Positions 51,656 through 62,512 of a stretch of DNA of 64,000 nucleotides are shown piece by piece. The DNA comes from Mucidula mucida. Its lineage: Eukaryota; Basidiomycota; Agaricomycetes; Agaricales; Physalacriaceae. The translations under genes and the position numbers were made by a program. The DNA lies in assembly GCA_015501055.1 (NCBI GenBank), contig JADNYV010000201.1, positions 1 to 64,000 on the forward strand. Direction: 5' to 3'. Below the pieces are notes generated by a model. It did no database searches. It had not been told where the DNA came from and saw only the letters and a list, made by a program, of their open reading frames with translations. Within the stretch, counting starts at the first letter, position 1; each line of letters starts with the position of its first letter.

Positions 51656-52969
51656 ATGGCCCCCTCTTTGCCGCCAGAGCTCTTAGACATGGTCGTTCAG
51701 TACCTGCCCAAGGATGCCGAAACGACTCTGCAAAACTGCGCGCTTGTCGCGCGAACGTGGACTGGTCCCAGTCAGAGCGCCCTTTTCCATCACATCGACC
51801 TGTCCAGGTATGGCATCATGACGAACCTACTCGCCCACCTCGTCTGCTTTCCCCATCTCCAAACGCTCATTCAGGACGTGTCGTTGTATCAATTGCCTAG
51901 AGATCGTGAACGTTACGATAGCAGCTATAACAGAGTCTATTCGACTTGTGTCTCTGCTCTCTTCCGTCTCTTCCCTCATCTAATGTCGATAACGGTCGTC
52001 ATCGGCGGACTTAAATATCAGGAAGAAGAAGGTAAAGGATATTTCCTCGAAGTCGTCAATGAATACCTTCGCCATTCATCGACGCTCGTCGCGATCGAGA
52101 TCGTCACGATATGCGATGCCTATCACTTCGCCAAAGCTATTTCGATTTTAGAAGGAAGCAGAGTGAAACGAGTTTGCTTCTGCAGTGCGGAGGAGCAATG
52201 GAGGCCCGCTCAGGAGCTCAAAAGAGTTGCGCGGCAAGTTAGTTCCCTGCCGCATGTTGACTTCCTGCGTCTGGACATATGGGAACATTGTAACGGCCAA
52301 GGTACCTTTGCGTTCTGGTTCTCTAAACCGCATATGATGTTTCCCAATCTGAAACACTGCGAAGTCGTTGCCTCGCTGGTTACTGACGGATTGGCGGATT
52401 GGCTTAGCTGGTTTCGTCAACCGTCTCTCCTGCTAGAGTCTTTCAGAATGGAGCTCAACGTCGACGGTACGGGCTTCTTCTGTTGGCCTACGAATAATCA
52501 CTCCATCGTATTTTTAGAAGAATTTTACTGGGATGTTACACCAGAGGATAATGTCAATGATGCTGCTCACCTAACAAATGTTCACTCCATTCTTCTGGGA
52601 CTACGTTGCGCGCATCTCCAAATGGGCATCCACTCATTTGTTGATGACCTAGAGCCTGATCGCGAGCAGTTGCTACTCGATTGGTGGTCCTCCTCGCTCC
52701 GCACCCTCGCCGACTCTAATACGACTATCCATTTCGAGGAGCTCACCCTCCCTTTCAACGATGCACCCCATGTTGAGGCTGTATCGGTCGCTTGGGACGC
52801 GCTCGACAAGGTACTTGCCCATGCTGCATTCTCTGGGGTACAGCAGGTCCACTTTGAGGAGATTCGTGGACGAATTGTCATCACCGACGAGACACATCCG
52901 GAGCTGACACCCAGAATACGGAACGCTATGCCCCGCCTTGCGGGTCGGGGTGTTCTTTGCTTTTTATAG
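51656..52969 (+). CDS. F-box/LRR-like protein, paralogue of 47729
   Basis: The ATG at 51656 (MAPSLPPELLDMVVQYLPK) is chosen because the F-box starts there; upstream in-frame Mets precede it without homology. The F-box includes LQNCALVARTWTGPSQSALFHHIDL. LRR-like repeats follow (FPHLQTLIQDV, FPHLMSITVVIGG, STLVAIEIVTI, VKRVCFCS, FPNLKHCEVV, LRTLADSNTTIHFEELTLPF) and the MPRLAGRGVLCFL end. The frame is open throughout (437 aa). A 51-bp GTACGG...TTTTAG stretch at 52467-52517 sits at the position and phase (1) of the intron in the 47729 gene. Removing it keeps the frame and gives 420 aa, so I predict two exons, 51656-52466 and 52518-52969. Confidence 0.8.
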   Translation: MAPSLPPELLDMVVQYLPKDAETTLQNCALVARTWTGPSQSALFHHIDLSRYGIMTNLLAHLVCFPHLQTLIQDVSLYQLPRDRERYDSSYNRVYSTCVSALFRLFPHLMSITVVIGGLKYQEEEGKGYFLEVVNEYLRHSSTLVAIEIVTICDAYHFAKAISILEGSRVKRVCFCSAEEQWRPAQELKRVARQVSSLPHVDFLRLDIWEHCNGQGTFAFWFSKPHMMFPNLKHCEVVASLVTDGLADWLSWFRQPSLLLESFRMELNVDGTGFFCWPTNNHSIVFLEEFYWDVTPEDNVNDAAHLTNVHSILLGLRCAHLQMGIHSFVDDLEPDREQLLLDWWSSSLRTLADSNTTIHFEELTLPFNDAPHVEAVSVAWDALDKVLAHAAFSGVQQVHFEEIRGRIVITDETHPELTPRIRNAMPRLAGRGVLCFL

Positions 52970-53512
52970 GATGGCATTCAAGAGGAACGTGGGGCCATGA
53001 AGGTGGGAGTTTTAGCGTAGTGTACGAGATCATGACTCTTCCTGTAAACTTATTTTATCTCATATTCTGTTCTGCACTACTGCACTTAGTTGTTCGCTTT
53101 TGAGAATAACAAAGGGTCTATCGCTGAGGCGGTGGCCCACAAAATACGCCGTGCCTTTCCTCAACTGACGAGTCGCGATGTGCTTCGCCATTTCGAGACT
53201 GTGGCACGGCATTTAACAAAGACCACTGCCACCGCTGCGGTGGATTTTCCGCGTGCATGGTACTTACTAGGCCGCGGAGAGTAAAATTTCCTCGATCTGT
53301 CATGTCCTTATTCATACATTTGGTCGTCTGTTCCTCATCGAGACAATTAATAACCGACTTACACTACCAATCATTGGCATGTTTATTCGATTCGAGAGAT
53401 AGTAGTACATGCAAGGCTAGCTAAAATTAAGGTACTTATATAGGGTAGGTGTCGAGCAACAGGAATAACAACAGAGCATAATACAATAACAAAGAAAGCA
53501 TTCATAAGTTTC
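52970..53512. other. 3' flank with F-box C-terminal remnant
   Basis: 53092-53190 reads FENNKGSIAEAVAHKIRRAFPQLTSRDVL, corresponding (in short pieces) to the C-terminal end of the 47729 protein (KNSNGFISEAVAAKIRLALPQ). Detached F-box tail, no promoter or start. Segmental duplicate P begins at about 53325. Confidence 0.45.
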
Positions 53513-54460
53513 CTATCCCAACGCCAACAAGGCAGGATCAATGACGCCCTTGTAGTCAGCCCAAGCAATAGGCTTAATCTCCTGGTCCTTCACCGCACAA
53601 ACGCGCCTCTCCACCACTTCCACTTCCTCTGCCTGAGCCTTGGCCAGCAAGGCACGTGCTTCCTCTTCCTCTTCCTCCTCCGCCTTTGCCTCCGCCTTTG
53701 CCTTCGCCTTCTTCTGATACGCAAGCCATAGAGGAAATAGATAGTTGGAGCGCGGACCAGGAAGATCACCCTCTGGGATAGGGCACGTGGGGTCATTGTA
53801 CTGATAATATTCCAGTGGGTGTGACGGAGTCCACATGGGAGGACCCATCGCGCCCCGAGTCGACGTCTTCGGTGATTCGTGTTGAGCGGAGCCACTGGCA
53901 GCGGGTGGTGGAGTAATGACAGCACGATGATATGGGCTTTGTTTGCGACGACGAGCGGCGCGCGCAGGCTTTGGCTTTGGCTGGGGACCCATCGCGCCCA
54001 AGGTGAACATCGTCGGTGGCTGGTACTGAACGGGAACACTTGGAGCGACCTGGACTGGACGAGTGGCGGGTGGTGGTGGTGGTGGAATGAAGGCAGGTGC
54101 GGATTGGCTTTGTGTGGGCCGGCGCGGCCTCTTTGTACTCTTCTTCAAGTCGCCTTTGTGAACAGCGCGTTCAGGCACCGTCCCCCCAGGCTCCGACGAC
54201 CTATCGGGTGCCGGCATCTCAAACGACAGATGCGCCACCGACTCCCCGGCATCTTTCGCTCTCTCTCGCGCCAAATCCCGTGCTCTGCTCAATCGGCCTC
54301 CAAGTCTGTCCCAGAACAACTGTTGCGCCGAAGTGAGCTCATACCAGTCTTTGTCAACGAACTCCGTGTAGTTGTGCTGGTATGCGCTGTAGAGTTGCTT
54401 GAAGTGTGGAACCGTCTGGTAGGATCTTCCCTGCCAGACGTAGTTGAACGGGTGGGACAT
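53513..54460 (-). CDS. Proline/lysine-rich protein of unknown family, 315 aa (intact copy)
   Basis: A single-exon frame. The N-terminal about 75 residues form a compact aromatic/charged part (FNYVWQGRSYQTVPHFKQLY, WYELTSAQQLFWDRLGG, RARDLARERAKDAG). A basic linker (KKSTKRPRRPTQ) and a Pro-rich stretch (FIPPPPPPATRPVQVAP) follow. The well-conserved block TRGAMGPPMWTPSHPLEYYQ, then NDPTCPIPEGDLPGPRSNY and LWLAYQKK leads into a long Glu/Ala/Lys helix, probably coiled coil, and a tail ending DPALLALG. The copies at 30903 and 19788 are broken. The N-terminal part is short and helical enough to be a DNA- or protein-binding module, but I do not recognise it. Confidence 0.65.
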   Translation of the reverse strand: MSHPFNYVWQGRSYQTVPHFKQLYSAYQHNYTEFVDKDWYELTSAQQLFWDRLGGRLSRARDLARERAKDAGESVAHLSFEMPAPDRSSEPGGTVPERAVHKGDLKKSTKRPRRPTQSQSAPAFIPPPPPPATRPVQVAPSVPVQYQPPTMFTLGAMGPQPKPKPARAARRRKQSPYHRAVITPPPAASGSAQHESPKTSTRGAMGPPMWTPSHPLEYYQYNDPTCPIPEGDLPGPRSNYLFPLWLAYQKKAKAKAEAKAEEEEEEEARALLAKAQAEEVEVVERRVCAVKDQEIKPIAWADYKGVIDPALLALG

Positions 54461-57233
54461 GGCGGGAACGTAGTAGAATAAATGGGAGGATGAAGAGGTT
54501 CGCCCAGCGAAGGAGAAGGAGGCAGCGCAGTGAGGCAGTGGTGGTAGTCGATGGTGAGTTACAAAGAGCGCGCGCGCTCCATTGTTAGATCGAGCCAGTC
54601 ACGTGCGGCGCGCTTTGACTGCTGTCCAATTCAAGCCATTCGGCCAAAGCAGGAGCTGACAATGGAATGTCATTATGGAACGTGGAGCATTAGGCGAATA
54701 AAGCGAATTATTGCTGGTGTTGGTGCTTCGAGGATTACCGAAGTGTGGCGTGTCGATAATCTACAACAATGGATTAGACACGCTATTTCAATTGAACCAT
54801 AGAGCCGACCTTTTGACACGTCACATTGCCGAGACCGCGCTGCTGCACAGGAGGAATTGTTGATCTCCTGGCCAATTTCCGTTGCATGGACCACTGACAT
54901 ATGGCCCAGACCGAAGGCCGTTAGAAGCGAGGCTGCGCAGAGAAGATAATATCAGTACGTTTATCATCTCAGTTAGAATGCCATTATAACTGACCAAGCT
55001 ATTTTTGAGGCAATGACCGGTCTGCAGATATGTCCGCTGTGCTTGGACACGTTAATCTCAATCTCCATCCAGTCTTCCATGGAGTGGGAATGCCGCTACG
55101 CTATAGCAGGATACGAACCCGGCTTCGATACGACAGCAACGCTTGTCTGGATTGCGTTCTCTACGAGCGCGGGACTACTTGCGGATGCTTTGCGTGATCC
55201 ATGACCAACGTGTAAGCCAAACACGACGTGTCAGGCAGCAGGAGCTGGTGACTGCCAGTAGATACGCTATCTGTCTTCGAAGTCTGGCGAACTTACCATC
55301 ATGGGATTGGGGTGCGTGCTGAGTCTACGAAGGAAGTCCGGCTATGTCGCGCATTAGTACCCGACAGACGAAAGCAAAGTCTAAAGAGAAATTACTGGAG
55401 CATAGGGAGCTGGATAACGGTCGCGCCATGGCTGCTTCAATCTTTCCAAATCCTCTTCGAGATGTTACTCGATCAACGAGTGATATCGGCGCCTTCGATT
55501 GCTCCGGGTCCTAATTCGACCTGTACGCATCCATAAAAAGAAAACTCCTCCGTTATTGTATAAGACACTTGATGAGCGCGAGATCTTGGAGCTTGAGGTG
55601 TGATTGTCCTTGTGAGCACGAGTACATCAATCGTCTGTTCTTGCCCGCCAAGGGCCGTCCTATACGCGTACAATTCGTCCATCGTTTAGAATTGGGCAAC
55701 GGGTTAATGGAAGAGTGCGTATATTCGGCCAGAACGCGCGATGGACTGAAGGTGTTCTGCCCAACTATTGCATATGTAAAGCGCCGTCTCTCCTTGTCGA
55801 GCGCGCACCTCCGAGATGACGTGTTGTCCTGATTCGCATACTAACTGCGTTCTCGTGAGTTTCATTTCATATCCGAAAGAGGAATCACAAACATACCACG
55901 CCAGATGCATGTAGACTTGAGTTTAAGGAAGTTTTTCATTTCAACACCGGTCATCGTCAACCCGTTGCGAACGGCACGAGTAATATGGTAAGCTCAAAGC
56001 TGTCTAGCGATTTAGCCAGGCCTGGGCGGTGCAAATTGAATACATTTCACTGCGGACGTGATCAGGCTCACCTGTAGGGCAATTCTCGGGCCGCAGCGCT
56101 TGAAACGACCAGCTAATCTCGTACGCCATTGAGTTACGGGGCGTCGCATGTAGGTCATCCCTCGGCTTGGCGAGGATCATAAGCCTAGTGCGCGCGGGGA
56201 AGAAATCCATACAGCGCCGATGACGGGCATCTAGAGACAGGTGGTCTTGGTGGTGGGTAGTGGCGTGTAGAGCGCGCCAAAGAGGAGTCTCACATCGCAA
56301 AGGGATCTGTGAAAAGTTCTTCAATTCGGCATATCTAGTCGTGGTCGACAAACAAAAACGCACCATATTTACTCAGAAGTCGCCCAGATACAGCTCGTTC
56401 CCGAGTGCGGCACATTGTTAACGTTAACGCCCAAATTAACCCGCAGGTGAGAGTCGTCCAGCGTCCTAGTTTGGCCGTACGCGTAATGACATTGATAAGG
56501 TCCATATCAAGAAGGAATCAGAAAGCCTCTGGCACAAGCATCGCGAAAATTCCGACTCCTTTTATGGACTCCTGCAGAGCCTACCATAGCGCGCAACCTT
56601 CACAGACTTGGTACTCGCGCTCGCGGCGTCATTTTCTTCGTGGTCTCTGTATCATGCTCGTTCGCGGACGGAATGCGTCGCTGTTGGTAGTAATGATGAA
56701 CGTTGGCGGTGTAGAAAAGTGCCGGCGGCATTTCTCGGTTCGCCCCGAACACCTGCTCTTCTAGTAAACGACTAGTACCCAACAACAGTGGGACCTCGAA
56801 AGACGAACACAGTACTCTGAGAGGCGAGTGGGCTACTTGTTATGCTCAGGAAACTGTTTAATAAGATGACCCGGAGTCGTGCACTGATAACAGACATGTC
56901 GGGACCTACCAGTTCATACTCTCAAACACAAACGACTCTCCACACTATCAACTGGATATTCCACCCCAATTAGCGGCGGTTTTGTTTTGTTGAGCCTTTT
57001 TAAACAATTATTTTCCCCCGGCGACTGGCGTTCAGCCCTGCATGTCCTCCTTCCTTCCTTACACTTGGATGCCGACGCTTGGGACGTCTGATACCTGGCA
57101 GGCCAGGCCGAATGGCTCTGTGGACACTTCAACCACTGCATTTACGACCAATTCTTGTCGCGGACTGCTTCGATATCATATGTCATTGGATATATTCACA
57201 AATTACATTTATGAATTCTTCTCTCTCGCTAAA
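54461..57233. other. Degenerate interior of segmental duplicate P
   Basis: No intact gene. Minus-strand traces of the dead SKPG-type gene lie near 55140-55010 (a stop after KPGSYPAIA) and 56130-56070 (MAYEISWSFQAL then ENCPTGEP). 56800-57000 matches 28930-28770 (Q) and 23755-23890 (R). Confidence 0.45.
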
Positions 57234-57851
57234 TCACAGCCGGAAATCGATTCTTTCGAGCACCACCTCCTGCATTAGCAAGAAATCGTCTTCCTCCGGC
57301 TCGGACAGATCTTCTTCCTCATCGAATTGCCTCGCGGATATTAGGATGTCTAGCGCGAGAGGTTCTTCCTCGCATATGGGTCCTGTCACAGGATATTGGG
57401 ATGGTACGATGCTCCCGTCGTCAATGTCCAAATACACGCGATTCGCATCATTGAATGTTGACACGTCGGGGAAGAGCATGTTTTTCCTTGGCTCCATATT
57501 GTCCAACGATCCCGCCATGTTTCTGCTCGGCTTGTAGGTTCTCCTCCGCGCGACGAACAAGGTACGGAGGTTAATTCGCGGGAATGAACCTGAGAAGAAC
57601 CTGACGTGTGGTTTGGTCTGGGGACTGGGTGCCGACGCGGGTGTGGAATGAAGGCTGGATGATGAGGAATAGGACGAGTGACGTTGGCTCCGCGACAGCG
57701 TGCCCTTCAAGCGTTGGGTGAGGGCGGGTAACGAGTTCGCCCGAGGTCGAGAACACGACTGGTAGTGGTCAACTTCATGGCAATCAACTTTGACTGCCGA
57801 TTGCTTATCCGTCTTGGAGACTTTGGTGTGGGTGAAGGCAGATGAGTGCAT
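57234..57851 (-). CDS. Ser-rich/acidic-tail family protein, subfamily B (205 aa)
   Basis: Near-identical to 27908-28528; the starts differ (MHSSAFTHTKVSKTDKQ against MHSPTFFARTKVSKTEKQ). Then comes the same order: SAVKVDCHEVDHYQ, LTQRLKGTLSR, Ser-rich run, LRTLFVARRR, FPDVSTFNDANRVYLDIDDG, PSQYPVTGPICEEEP and the tail LSEPEEDDFLLMQEVVLERIDFRL. No stop or shift. Nearly all differences fall in the first 16 residues. Upstream blocks lie at 57925-58660. No known family. Confidence 0.65.
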   Translation of the reverse strand: MHSSAFTHTKVSKTDKQSAVKVDCHEVDHYQSCSRPRANSLPALTQRLKGTLSRSQRHSSYSSSSSLHSTPASAPSPQTKPHVRFFSGSFPRINLRTLFVARRRTYKPSRNMAGSLDNMEPRKNMLFPDVSTFNDANRVYLDIDDGSIVPSQYPVTGPICEEEPLALDILISARQFDEEEDLSEPEEDDFLLMQEVVLERIDFRL

Positions 57852-58660
57852 TATTGATGGTCTTAGCAGTTGTAAATCTGGGTTTATGAACCTCTAGCAG
57901 GTTAGGAGCTACCCCACCGACATTTGCTTCCGTTCGGAGCGGGGTAGACAGAAGTAGTTATCACCGCCTCGTCGGTTTAGCTTTCTTTGTTGGTACTCCT
58001 CGACGAGTGGCGGTCTGCGCTTAGAACTACTGCAGGCCTGGTGGCGGCCTAATCCTGTGGGCTGCTTGAACGTATGTCGACCGGAGTCGAGGATAATGCA
58101 CCGTGCAAAACCAAGTGTTCGTGTTTCGCTTTATGTGCGTCATATGATCGCAGGTGCTCTTCTTCAGACATCGTTGCATGTTTCTTCAACGGTTCAGGTC
58201 GGTGTTATAACCCAGACCCGCTTGGCTGGCTGGTCCACTATTTGTCGGCTCGGACAACATGATCTCCGTGACAGCAGGCCTCAGGCTTCGAAACAGCAGC
58301 AATGGGCGGAAAAGCGTTAAGGAAGATAGTAGTAGGCCTCGATTCGGGATGCCCCGCGAGGATTGAAGTACATGTGCCCGCCCGGTTTTCATGAGTCGTC
58401 GCAGCTCACGCCCTCATCTCAATGTCCACTGTCCACTCTCCGCGCTTACCACCACGCAACATCTCTCGACGCTGGCTGGACTTGGGGGAGCAGGCTGTAC
58501 TTACTGGGTAACTGCGAACTCAAGGGATCCACGCACCTTCCATGCAAGGCCAGGGAACGCTACGTGCATGGGCTGTCTAAAGTACGGACACCTTTTTCTT
58601 GACTGGATAACTAACGTACGAGGTGACTAATTCCGACTTTCACTAGATTTTAATGACTCT
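57852..58660. promoter_or_regulatory. Conserved upstream module of Ser-rich gene at 57234
   Basis: GGAGCGGGGTAGACAGAAGT near 57936, TTTCGCTTTATGTGCGTCAT near 58124, GGTGTTATAACCCAGACCCG near 58200 and a distal CTTACTGGGTAACTGCGAAC near 58499. Order and spacing match the 9-kb copy. Confidence 0.5.
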
Positions 58661-60622
58661 GGACTGGGACGTCTGAGTAACGTTCATTGATCTAGAGCGA
58701 AAGTAAACGCATACTTCTATGGCTAGCGAGATATAAATCCACTGCATAAGTCAAGCCTCGACGCCAATCGTTGACTTAAGGGACAATGATCAGACGTGAA
58801 TATGAATTCACCTAGTTGAAACAGCAGTCAGTGGGCATTGCTTCGCAATCAATCAAAGCACGTACTCGCCACAGCTTGATACCAGGCGACCGGCAAACCG
58901 AGTTGAGCGACGGGCTGAGCTAGAGCGCCGAAGGTTAGGTGGTAGTGAGAGAACAGTTTGGAAATAGGAGAAATTGTAGTATATAAATGCAGATGTAGCA
59001 GGTGTACAATCTGAGAGAAAGCTAAGTATAGTAGAGTGTACAAGATCATCATGAAAGCTCATGATGTATGCTGGTAAAAGGAACGATGCAGATCAATGTC
59101 GGAGTAACGTAGTAAAGTGGATGACCGTCGTAAATGTGCGCGCCTAGAACCAGAACGGGGGCACCAATGCCTCTTCTGCCGTTTCGGGCTTGCCTGCGAG
59201 GGTACGTCCGAGGCGACGTCCGCGTCATCGTTGATTGACGGTGCGCGTTTTCCATCCGTCGAGGAGCTGGAGGCATCCGAGGATCTGTCGGCGACCTAGC
59301 AAGCATCGGGTACCGTAATCGTGACAGCCTTTGAAGGTAACGTAGAGGATGAGGCGCGAGCAGAATCGGCAGGCAGGATAGTGTCATGGTTCAAAATGCG
59401 GGGCTCAGAAACAGTACGAGAGCCGGCAGCCTCAGCGACTTCAATGCTCAGAGGGTCGGTGTTCTTAACCTAATCTGACAGCCCAACTGCGTCCTTGATG
59501 ATCCCATCTGACGCGTCGTGTGTAGTCGTCGTCAAAGCAATAATTTCTGGCACCGCCAGCCAGCGAGGGCTCCGAGTCCGGAAAAGCGTCGACGATATCC
59601 TCTGTGGGACCGGGCGAAATCTTGAAGTTTGTACCGCATTGGCATTGTGGCAACACTGCCTTATGTATGGCTCGACGCCCGAGGAGTGCGATCGCTGCAG
59701 CCCTCTGAAGCGTCGTTGCATGAAGGCAGACATGATAATCTGCAAGATTTGAGTTTGGCGATGTAGAGAATGTGACAATATGCACAGAGTCGATCTAGGA
59801 TTGGTCGTCGTAGGAAAACAAGGAGATTCGGCTTTTATCACTTTGATCCGCATTAAAAAGCTAATGACAAGTTGTGATAGTTTGTGGGTGTATATGATAG
59901 TCTGTCGATAATGTGTCTATCTTGTCAACTCAGGTGACCAGGCCTGACCACAAGGAATCTTCAGGGTACGTAGCAGTACTTGCACTCGGTGTAAAACGGT
60001 TACCACTAGAAGTGGCGGTGTGTCTCGGTGGCAGCCTGCCTAGCAGTATACTTAATAGTATACATAGTATAGAGCACCTTTCTCACAGCTTCAATCCATT
60101 ATGTGTATTGATCTGCTTGAGGAGTGTGCAGTCCCCTCTCCATGCAGAAAGGGTACATGTATCAAGATCACCGTCGCGGGAATGATCAATCATAGAGTAT
60201 TTAGGGTATCTTTGAATAGCGACGATGGTCGTACAATGCCAGTCCCTTCGAAGGCTCAATTGCTCGAATCATTACCTATTCGCGCATAAAATTTGCCACG
60301 GTAGCATTTCATGAAAATAACGTGCGACATAGGTCAGCGCAGATGTATATAGACAAAAGGTTGTTTGATACGCGGTACGGGACAAAATATAGACTTGGTA
60401 CATGCCTCTGTCGTTATGAGTCCCGAATAAAGACCGATGGCCAGATCATCAAAAAGCACGGCGGTGATGCCCATTTATGAAAATTCTTACTGCATCCCCT
60501 CCCCTGCCATCAACACGTGATGCGAAAAACGTCCCAAAGTAGTTACTACCGCGCTCGTCGGCGTTCGTTTACTATTTTTGTCCGTATTTACCACTTCCTC
60601 TCACAAATTTATGACCCTCGCG
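58661..60622. other. Intergenic region with weak minus-strand coding traces
   Basis: Minus strand at about 59730-59470 reads MQRRFRGLQRSHSSGVEPY and VPQRISSTLFRTRSPRW; at about 59450-59280 LSIEVAEAAGSRTVSEPRI and DTILPADSARASSSTLPS. Both look partly coding but stops separate them. They may be a small dead gene. 59845-60190 is the repeat shared with 49780-50115. The rest is featureless. Confidence 0.35.
59845..60190. repeat. Dispersed repeat, copy 2
   Basis: Partner of 49780-50115. Confidence 0.55.
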
Positions 60623-61965
60623 ATGGAGAATCAGCCACAGCACATATCTATTCAAAGGTGCTCTCGAAAAAAATGCAACAAAATACTTCCTGTCAACTGG
60701 GGCTGGAGGCAGTGTGCCGTCTGCCAGGAAAGCAACCGACGGTGCAAAAAGCGCAAACGCGACATAAATGACGATGAGGAACCACAACCAGGACCTAGCG
60801 CGCATGCAGAGCCACAACCGGGGACCACTGTACACGTTACTAGACCAACAAACCTTGCCGGCGGAGAGGGAAGTGACTCGGATGATGGTGAGGATACTTA
60901 CAATGTGAGTTGAAGTGCAAATACGATATGGTTGGCCGTGCTAAGCTTTTCCAGGTGGCAGCTGAGACATACGGCGATGCAGAGGATATGATCTGTGAAA
61001 TACGAGACCTATTCAAGAGTAAAACAAAGATTCATTTCTATGGCACTTACACTATGGCCGAGGATCCAATGGTATCCATGAAAGAACGCGTCAGGATGCT
61101 TGCAAATGAAATCTGGAAAGTCACCAGCTACCGCTTCTTGTAAGTCTAAGCTTGATCCAACTCGAAAGCTGCTTACGGTTAATGTAGTGTACGGGATCAC
61201 AAGTCGTCAGATCACCACCACAAGACGCGCTTCTGGTGCTGCCAGGACGCGTCTTGGAAGCAAAAGCCCCATCTAAGCACGCGAGAGGATGCGAAGCGAC
61301 GGCAGAATGTAGGAATGCAAAGATTTCCCTGCCACAGCAGATTGAACATCACTTGCCGGTTGAATGGTGACGGCAGTATGCTTATCTCCCTGCGGCTGGT
61401 CCATGAGGTCCACCACGTCCCATATTGGGACGTTTCTATGCCAGAAGGCGCGCTCGACATGATACGCACCCATATGGACTTCTCGACACCCAGTGTCCTG
61501 GCTGCAGGCATTCGCGAAAAGTTTTCTCACGTCTCGGCAGCACAAGTACATCGGGCGTGGTCAGCTATGAGCGAAACCATGTGGAAGAGAGCGGGAGATC
61601 AGATGGAATCAGGTCGGATTCTGTTGCAGGAGCTCGGAGACGACGTCGATTATTTCCACGAGATACAGCCTTCGGAGGGAGTCAAGCAACTGTGTTTTGG
61701 GATGAAGCGGATTCTCCATGCACTAAGAGGAAAGGTGGTTGAAATTGGGATGGATGCAACATGTGAGTTCCCGATATTCTTCAAATATAGGGTTAGTCTT
61801 GAATGGAAATCTAGTTAACACGAATAAGGGTCACCTGGAGCTGTACAGCATTATGGGTGAATACGACAATGATGGCTTTCCCCTTGCATATTGTTTGCTT
61901 ACGACTGCAACCGCCGTCGAACAAGGCAAGCGAACATCAGCACTCGAAGCTTGGGCTACCATACT
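60623..61965 (+). pseudogene. MULE-type transposase gene, cut by Gypsy insertion
   Basis: Exons 60623-60904, 60955-61139, 61188-61762 and 61815-61965, each join in frame. The N-terminus carries a Cys cluster (CSRKKCNKILPVNWGWRQC to CAVCQESNRRC) and a basic KKRKR. Exon 3 has a FAR1/SWIM-like Cys/His part (DHHHKTRFWCCQDASWKQK, CHSRLNITC) and an HVSAAQVHRAWSAM..MWKRA helix. It ends with the start of the MULE DDE fold (PF10551 type): EIGMDAT then KGHLELYSIMGEYDNDGFPLAY. At 61965 coding stops where the LTR begins, so the second half of the catalytic domain is displaced beyond the right edge or lost. The frame then reads VSD* inside the LTR. It is inactive unless the insertion is removed. Confidence 0.8.
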
Positions 61966-62497
61966 TGTTAGCGACTGACTAAGCCACGAGACTCAACCAG
62001 GTACCACAGCAAGAACTAAGGAAGAAAGCGTTCGCGTTCGTAAGACTAGGCTAGGCCAGGTGTATAAACGAGATCGGAACTAAAGTACAATGATACTACA
62101 CTACTGCTTATATACTAGTAAGTCTGTGTTTGAAGCTCCTTGTCCATACGCGTTTCCACTAGGGATGCTCCACGCCCTTGACCCAGTGTGGTATGCTACT
62201 AGTCCGTGAAACCATTAAATACGAGTGGTGACTGCATGTAAGTAATAATACTGAAACGACCATGTGTGCTACGAGTGTCGGTGGTGTGTATACAATAGGG
62301 AGTCCATGAGGTATCGGCATGTATGATGTCATCCATGTGTTGGGCGTGTGTCCGACATGAGTACGGCTTCGGTGATGAAAAGGGGTATGATCGGTGACGA
62401 AACAGATGATGAAACGATGGTCCGTTGGTTGATAAGACAAGGCTCCCGATAAGATATGATAAGATGTGAAAATGTGAAAATATGGCGATTCATAACA
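61966..62497 (-). repeat. Gypsy 3' LTR (right-edge element)
   Basis: 532 bp, TGTTAG...CATAACA on plus (TGTTATGAAT...CTAACA on minus), same family as 812-1340. The expected 5-bp target copy on this side is ATACT (61961-61965); its partner is outside the window. Confidence 0.9.
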
Positions 62498-62512
62498 TCA
62501 CCCCCTCCTTAA
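62498..62512 (-). other. Gypsy polypurine tract
   Basis: On the minus strand AAGGAGGGGGTGA abuts the 3' LTR, marking the plus-strand primer. Confidence 0.8.

Larger units (their letters stand above)
53325..58325. repeat. Segmental duplicate P (most intact copy)
   Basis: Partner of Q (27415-31985, inverted) and R (19390-23900, direct). It holds the only intact proline/lysine-rich gene and an intact Ser-rich subfamily B gene. Confidence 0.75.

Noticed and set aside
59117..59299. 60-aa plus frame as a gene
   Set aside because: No start context or homologous copy; minus-strand traces there look slightly better but are also broken.
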